From Klenkia taihuensis (lineage in GTDB: Bacteria; Actinomycetota; Actinomycetes; Mycobacteriales; Geodermatophilaceae): 64,000 bases of DNA. The DNA lies in assembly GCF_900112525.1 (NCBI RefSeq), contig NZ_FOMD01000003.1, forward strand, positions 682,001 through 746,000, in the 5' to 3' direction. Made by a program: the position numbers and the translations under genes. The notes beneath the pieces are model-generated. The model was not told the DNA's origin and did not search any database. It saw only the letters and a program-made list of their open reading frames with translations. Of this stretch, positions 60,300 to 64,000 are shown piece after piece. Numbering within the stretch: position 1 is the stretch's first letter; every line of letters begins with the position of its first letter.

Positions 60300-61142
60300 T
60301 CAGGTCAGGCGGTGGAGCTGCTCGAAGTTGCGGCGGAAGACCAGGTCGGCGAGCTCGCCGTCCCCGGTCGCCGCCGCGAGGCGGGCGTGCTCGCCCTCGA
60401 AGTCGCCCCAGGGCTGGTCGGAGGCGAACAGCAGGCGGTCGTGGCCGGCGCCGTGCCGCTCGATCTCGGCGGCGAACCAGCGCGGGGCGAAGCCGATGGC
60501 CCAGCTGGTGTCGGTGTAGACCCGCTTGCCGGCCGCGACCCAGGCGAAGAACCTCTGGCCGACGAGCTTGATGTGGCCGCTCATGCCCCCGCCCATGTGC
60601 ACCAGGTGCACGGCGACGTCGTCGGCGTACTCGTCGACCAGCAGCCCGACCTCGTCGAGGTCGCTGGCCGCGCCCGGGCTGGTGTGCACGTGGACGACCA
60701 GGCCGTGCTGGCGGGCGGCGGCGAAGATCGCGTCCAGCTGCGGCCGGCAGGCCTCGTCGGTGACCCGGCCGCCGAGCAGGAACGACAGCTTCAGGGCGCT
60801 GACGCCCCGCTCACCGGCGAGGGCGAGCGCCTTCTCCGTCGCCACGGCGTCCTGCGGCCGGGGGCTGGTCCACAGCCCGGCCCGGATCCGCTCGTCGGTC
60901 TGCGCCGCCTCGACGACCAGCTCGTTGAGCGCGAAGGACGCCGTCGGGTCGGGCACCCCGTAGTTCGGGATGACCAGCGCGGCCTCGGTGCCCTCGCGGT
61001 CCAGGTCGGCCACCAGCTCGGCGATCGTGGCCCGGGCGGTGGTGTCCGGGTTGACCGGCGGGCCGCCGTAGAACGGGTGCGCCGGCAGGACGCCGAGGTG
61101 CCGGTGCGCGTCGTGCACCCGCTGCCGCCGCCCCGTCGTCAT
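60300..61142 (-). CDS. Amidohydrolase-family protein heading the Nit1C-type cluster
   Basis: A 280-aa TIM-barrel hydrolase (PF04909 type): N-terminal VHDAHRHLGVLPAH, ALKLSFLLGG, VVHVHTSPG, VHLVHMGGG and LLFASDQPWGDF. These give the likely metal ligands H, H, H and D. It starts the operon and is followed 30 bases later by the nitrogen-starvation gene. It could hydrolyse an amide or decarboxylate a product; the substrate is unknown. ATG start. The gene lies next to the divergent riboswitch region. Confidence 0.85.
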   Translation of the reverse strand: MTTGRRQRVHDAHRHLGVLPAHPFYGGPPVNPDTTARATIAELVADLDREGTEAALVIPNYGVPDPTASFALNELVVEAAQTDERIRAGLWTSPRPQDAVATEKALALAGERGVSALKLSFLLGGRVTDEACRPQLDAIFAAARQHGLVVHVHTSPGAASDLDEVGLLVDEYADDVAVHLVHMGGGMSGHIKLVGQRFFAWVAAGKRVYTDTSWAIGFAPRWFAAEIERHGAGHDRLLFASDQPWGDFEGEHARLAAATGDGELADLVFRRNFEQLHRLT

Positions 61143-61240
61143 GGGGAGAACTCTTGCCGCGTGGCATGTCGTCGTGGTGACGTCCGGAACGAGTTCGCGT
61201 TACCGGGACCGGGGCCCAGCGGGCCGGAGGGGTCGGCGAC

Positions 61241-61256
61241 GTTTCGCGGCGATGAC
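61241..61256 (-). promoter_or_regulatory. GlnR-like nitrogen regulation site
   Basis: Read on the minus strand the site is GTCAT-N6-GAAAC, with spacer CGCCGC; the GlnR consensus is GTNAC-N6-GNAAC. One base differs in the first half and none in the second. It lies about 100 bases upstream of the cluster start. Confidence 0.4.
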
Positions 61257-61311
61257 CGATCGGGGCGCGGTCGCCGGCGGGTGATCCGGGCCGCTTTCCG
61301 CACCAGTCTGG

Positions 61312-61341
61312 TGGACATTGCCGAGCGGCCCGGACTACGGT
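61312..61341 (+). promoter_or_regulatory. Promoter preceding the SAM-IV-like riboswitch
   Basis: TGGACA (61312-61317) and TACGGT (61336-61341) are 18 bases apart, so transcription would start near 61348, right at the first base of the riboswitch stem. Confidence 0.5.
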
Positions 61342-61349
61342 CGGGGGCA

Positions 61350-61427
61350 GGTCATGAGCGGCAGCACCGAGCCCTGGCTGGCTGTCCGGCAACCCTCCTC
61401 CGCGGCGGGGTGCCCCAGGTGATGACC
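61350..61427 (+). ncRNA. SAM-IV-like riboswitch
   Basis: The segment opens with GGTCATGAGCGGCAGC and closes with GGTGATGACC, giving the P1 stem (GGTCAT at 61350-61355 with ATGACC at 61422-61427). Inside are the conserved core GGCAACCCTCC (61388-61398) and GCGGGGTGCCCC, as in actinobacterial SAM-IV/S-box aptamers. The gene behind it is a luciferase-like monooxygenase, typical of sulfur-controlled regulons. High S-adenosylmethionine is expected to reduce expression. Confidence 0.85.
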
Positions 61428-61516
61428 CGGCGAGCCGCACCCGCGGCCCGCAAGCGCGGTACCCGGTCGGCTGCGCCGACCCGGAGCTCGTACCGCCGAG
61501 CCGCCCGGAGGAGCAC

Positions 61517-62707
61517 GTGCCCCACCCCCCGATCCACCTCGTCGCCGCCCTCGACGGCGCCGGCTGGCACCCCGCCGCCTGGCGCGAACCCGGCGCCCGC
61601 CCGGCCGAGCTGCTGACCGCCGGCTACTGGAGCGACCTGGTGCAGGAGGCCGAGCGCGGTCTGCTGGACGCGGTCACCCTCGAGGACGCCTTCGCCCTGC
61701 AGTCCGACGACCCGTTCGTCGCCGACGACCGCACCGACCGGGTCCGCGGCCGGCTGGACGCCGTGCTCGTCGCTGCCCGGGTCGCGCCGACCACCCGGCA
61801 CATCGGCTTCCTCCCGACCGCCGTGGTCACCCACACCGAGCCGTTCCACCTGTCCAAGGCCATCGCCACGCTGGACTACGTGAGCTCCGGCCGGGCCGGG
61901 GTCCGCGTGCAGGTGGCCGCCCGGCCCGACGTCGCCGCGCACCTGGGACGCCGCGAGCTGCCGCCGGTCGACCGGGACGCCGTGGCCACCGCCCCGGTGG
62001 TCGTCGAGCTGTTCGACGAGGCCGCGGACTACGTGGAGGTCCTGCGCCGGCTGTGGGACAGCTGGGAGGACGACGCGGAGATCCGCGACGCCGCCACCGG
62101 GCGGTTCGTCGACGTCGACAAGCTGCACTACATCGACTTCGAGGGCCGGCACTTCTCCGTCCGCGGGCCCTCCATCACCCCGCGTCCCCCGCAGGGGCAG
62201 CCCCTCGTGGCCGCCCTCGGCCACGCCGAGGTGCCCTGGCGGCTGATCGGGCGCAGCGCCGACGTCGGCTTCGTGACGCCCACCGACGCCGCGGACGCCG
62301 CCCGCCTGGTCGCCGCCGTCCGCACCGAGCAGGCCGCGGCCGGCCGGGAGGCCGAGACCGTGCACGTGCTCGGCGACCTGCTCGTCGTGCTCGACGACGA
62401 CGCCACCGCGGCGGCCGACCGGCTGGCCCGGCTCGACGACGTCGCCGGCGCCCCGCTGCGCAGCGACGCCCGGGTGTTCACCGGCACCCCGGCCCAGCTC
62501 GCCGACCTGCTGATGGAGTGGCAGCGGGCGGGGCTGACCGGGTTCCGGCTGCGGCCCGCCGTCCTGCCCGACGACCTGGAGCAGGTCACCCGCGGGCTGG
62601 TGCCCGAGCTGCAGCGCCGCGGAGCCTTCCGCACCGGGTACGAGGCGGCGACCCTGCGGGGCCTGCTCGGCCTGGGCCGCCCCGCCAACCGCTACGCCAC
62701 CGCCTGA
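61517..62707 (+). CDS. Luciferase-like (LLM class) flavin-dependent monooxygenase
   Basis: A 396-aa TIM-barrel flavoprotein: IHLVAALDGAGWHPAAWREP, GLLDAVTLEDAFALQ, GFLPTAVVTHTEPFHLSKAIATLDYVSSGRAGVRV and HFSVRGPSITPRPPQGQPLV. These mark the bacterial luciferase/alkanesulfonate monooxygenase superfamily with reduced FMN as cosubstrate. The SAM-IV-like riboswitch before it suggests a role in sulfur scavenging from organosulfur compounds. The GTG start has GGAGGAG upstream. The next gene is a second LLM enzyme. Confidence 0.87.
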   Translation: MPHPPIHLVAALDGAGWHPAAWREPGARPAELLTAGYWSDLVQEAERGLLDAVTLEDAFALQSDDPFVADDRTDRVRGRLDAVLVAARVAPTTRHIGFLPTAVVTHTEPFHLSKAIATLDYVSSGRAGVRVQVAARPDVAAHLGRRELPPVDRDAVATAPVVVELFDEAADYVEVLRRLWDSWEDDAEIRDAATGRFVDVDKLHYIDFEGRHFSVRGPSITPRPPQGQPLVAALGHAEVPWRLIGRSADVGFVTPTDAADAARLVAAVRTEQAAAGREAETVHVLGDLLVVLDDDATAAADRLARLDDVAGAPLRSDARVFTGTPAQLADLLMEWQRAGLTGFRLRPAVLPDDLEQVTRGLVPELQRRGAFRTGYEAATLRGLLGLGRPANRYATA

Positions 62708-62717
62708 GGAGACCGCC

Positions 62718-64000
62718 GTGCCCAAGCAGATCCACCTCGCCGCGCACTTCCCCGGCGTCAACAACACCACCGTGTGGAGCGACCCGGCGTCGGGGAGCCA
62801 CATCGAGTTCGACTCGTTCCGCGAGTTCGCCCAGGTCGCCGAGCGCGGGAAGCTGGACTTCATCTTCCTGGCCGAGGGCCTGCGGCTGCGCGAGCAGAAC
62901 GACCGCATCTACGACCTCGACGTCGTCGGCCGGCCCGACACCTTCACCGTGCTCGCGGCGCTGGCCGCCGTCACCGACCGCATCGGGCTGACCGGCACCA
63001 TCAACTCCACGTTCAACGAGCCCTACGAGGTGGCCCGGCAGTTCGCCAGCCTGGACCACCTCTCCGGCGGCCGGGCCGCCTGGAACGTGGTCACCTCCTG
63101 GGACGCGTTCACCGGCGAGAACTTCCGCCGCGGCGGGTTCCTCGCCCAGGGCGATCGGTACGACCGGGCGAGGTCGTTCCTGCAGACCGCCACCGAGCTG
63201 TTCGACTCCTGGCGCGGTGACGAGGTCGTCGCGGACAAGGACAGCGGGACGTTCCTCGCCGACCCGCACCCGGGCGCCTTCGCCCACCGCGACCGGTTCT
63301 TCGACATCGCCGGCCAGTTCGACGTGCCGCGCAGCCCGCAGGGCCGGCCGGTCATCTTCCAGGCCGGCGACTCCGACGAGGGCCGCGACTTCGCCGCCGC
63401 CTCCGCCGACGCGATCTTCTCCCGGCACAGCACGCTGGAGGCCGGCCAGGCCTTCTACGCCGACGTGAAGGGCCGGCTGCCGAAGTTCGGCCGCAGCCGC
63501 GACGAGCTGCTCATCCTGCCGGCGGCCACCTTCGTGCTCGGCGACACCGAGGACGAGGCGGCGGAGCTCGCGCAGGAGGTGCGCCTGGCCCAGGTCTCCC
63601 CCGCGACGGCGATCAAGTTCCTCGAGCAGCTGTGGAACCGCGACCTGTCCGACCACGACCCCGACGGCCCACTGCCCTCGGTCGACCCGGTCGTCGGGGA
63701 GAACACCATCGCCCGCGGCCGGGCCAGCGTGCGCATGCACCGCGACCCGGTGGCGACGGCGGCCGAGTGGCGGGCCAAGGCCGAGGCCGAGGGCCTGACC
63801 ACCCGCGAGCTGATCGTCGAGGTGACCGGCCGGCAGTCCTTCATCGGCACGCCGCAGACGGTCGCAGACACCATCGACCGCTACGTGCAGGCCGACGCCA
63901 GCGACGGCTTCATCCTGGTCCCGCACCTCACCCCGGGCGGGATGGCGCCGTTCGTCGACCGGGTGGTGCCGCTGCTGCAGGAGCGGGGCGTCTTCCGCGC
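62718..64000 (+). CDS. LLM-class FMN monooxygenase, NtaA/SnaA/DmoA family (3' end beyond window)
   Basis: At least 427 codons of a class C flavin monooxygenase: IHLAAHFPGVNNTTVWSDPASGSHIEFDSFREFAQVAERGKLDFIFLAEGL, TINSTFNEPYEVARQFASLDHLSGGRAAWNVVTSWD, QAGDSDEGRDFAAASADAIFS. This matches the nitrilotriacetate/DMS/DBT-sulfone monooxygenase group, which uses FMNH2 from a partner reductase. The GTG start follows GAGGAGACC. It continues past the right edge and is probably in the riboswitch-controlled operon. Confidence 0.9.
   Translation, partial: MPKQIHLAAHFPGVNNTTVWSDPASGSHIEFDSFREFAQVAERGKLDFIFLAEGLRLREQNDRIYDLDVVGRPDTFTVLAALAAVTDRIGLTGTINSTFNEPYEVARQFASLDHLSGGRAAWNVVTSWDAFTGENFRRGGFLAQGDRYDRARSFLQTATELFDSWRGDEVVADKDSGTFLADPHPGAFAHRDRFFDIAGQFDVPRSPQGRPVIFQAGDSDEGRDFAAASADAIFSRHSTLEAGQAFYADVKGRLPKFGRSRDELLILPAATFVLGDTEDEAAELAQEVRLAQVSPATAIKFLEQLWNRDLSDHDPDGPLPSVDPVVGENTIARGRASVRMHRDPVATAAEWRAKAEAEGLTTRELIVEVTGRQSFIGTPQTVADTIDRYVQADASDGFILVPHLTPGGMAPFVDRVVPLLQERGVFR

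Larger units (their letters stand above)
61143..61516. other. Divergent intergenic region of 374 bases
   Basis: This gap between the amidohydrolase and the luciferase-like gene holds no plausible reading frame. It contains a GlnR-like site (61241-61256, minus), a plus-strand promoter (61312-61341), a SAM-IV-like riboswitch (61350-61427) and a GC-rich stretch downstream that may form the expression platform (about 61430-61505) with the ribosome site GGAGGAG before the start. Confidence 0.7.

Noticed and set aside
1-64000. Mobile element, prophage, CRISPR array, tRNA or rRNA
   Set aside because: No transposase, integrase, regular spaced repeats or RNA gene signatures were seen on either strand.

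Overview
The window is very GC-rich actinobacterial chromosome with dense genes, many GTG starts and many 4-base ATGA/GTGA stop-start overlaps. The left end (gcvP, MerR, bifunctional nuclease, ftsR, garA, gcvH, DUF881, small basic protein, DUF881, pgsA) has the gene order known from Mycobacterium (Rv1822-Rv1832 region). Together with paired GAF-ANTAR, STAS and mycofactocin-type alcohol dehydrogenase genes, this suggests a soil or rock actinobacterium, possibly Geodermatophilaceae. The family assignment is inference. No rRNA, tRNA, IS element, prophage or CRISPR array was seen.

Layout. 1-6607 (minus): glycine cleavage genes and the GarA/FtsR housekeeping block. 6705-9736: GAF-ANTAR, PPOX, two STAS proteins and a CmpX-like membrane protein. 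9882-20623: FAD amine/amino-acid oxidase, a MerR unit, a TetR/MFS divergent pair with three operators, a QOR, a GNAT, an lldD/enoyl-CoA hydratase pair, a second MFS and an MBL hydrolase. 20700-22108: a nitrile hydratase-family enzyme with a beta subunit split into two genes (thiocyanate hydrolase-like three-subunit arrangement). 22296-25452: MBL hydrolase, a small membrane protein and an OhrR-type regulator behind a 34-bp perfect palindrome. 25538-34988: an aromatic catabolic island with an IclR regulator, a five-gene ABC importer, and a divergent operon of flavin hydroxylase, hydroxyquinol 1,2-dioxygenase and maleylacetate reductase.

35113-45617 is a stress and signalling region: a second GAF-ANTAR protein, PRC-barrel/DUF2382, a second CmpX paralogue, a frameshifted DUF2382 gene, a TetR, a broken PAS/GAF/PP2C gene, an AraC and a hybrid kinase ending in an RsbW-like domain. 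45736-52948 is a mycofactocin-type alcohol oxidation locus: an ErcA-like iron ADH, MadS/MadR-type two-component system, VWA protein, MoxR ATPase with a His-rich tail, and NDMA-dependent methanol dehydrogenase. The mycofactocin biosynthesis genes lie outside the window.

53122-61142 (minus) is a Nit1C-type cluster (MSMEG_0565-0572-like). It encodes an amidohydrolase, a nitrogen-starvation protein, a radical SAM enzyme, a GNAT-AIR synthase fusion, an intact carbon-nitrogen hydrolase, a flavin oxidoreductase, a second carbon-nitrogen hydrolase that has lost its catalytic Cys and Glu, and a glycosyltransferase. Its leader holds a GlnR-like site. Divergent from it, a SAM-IV-like riboswitch precedes two luciferase-like flavin monooxygenases that run to the window edge and are probably for organosulfur use.
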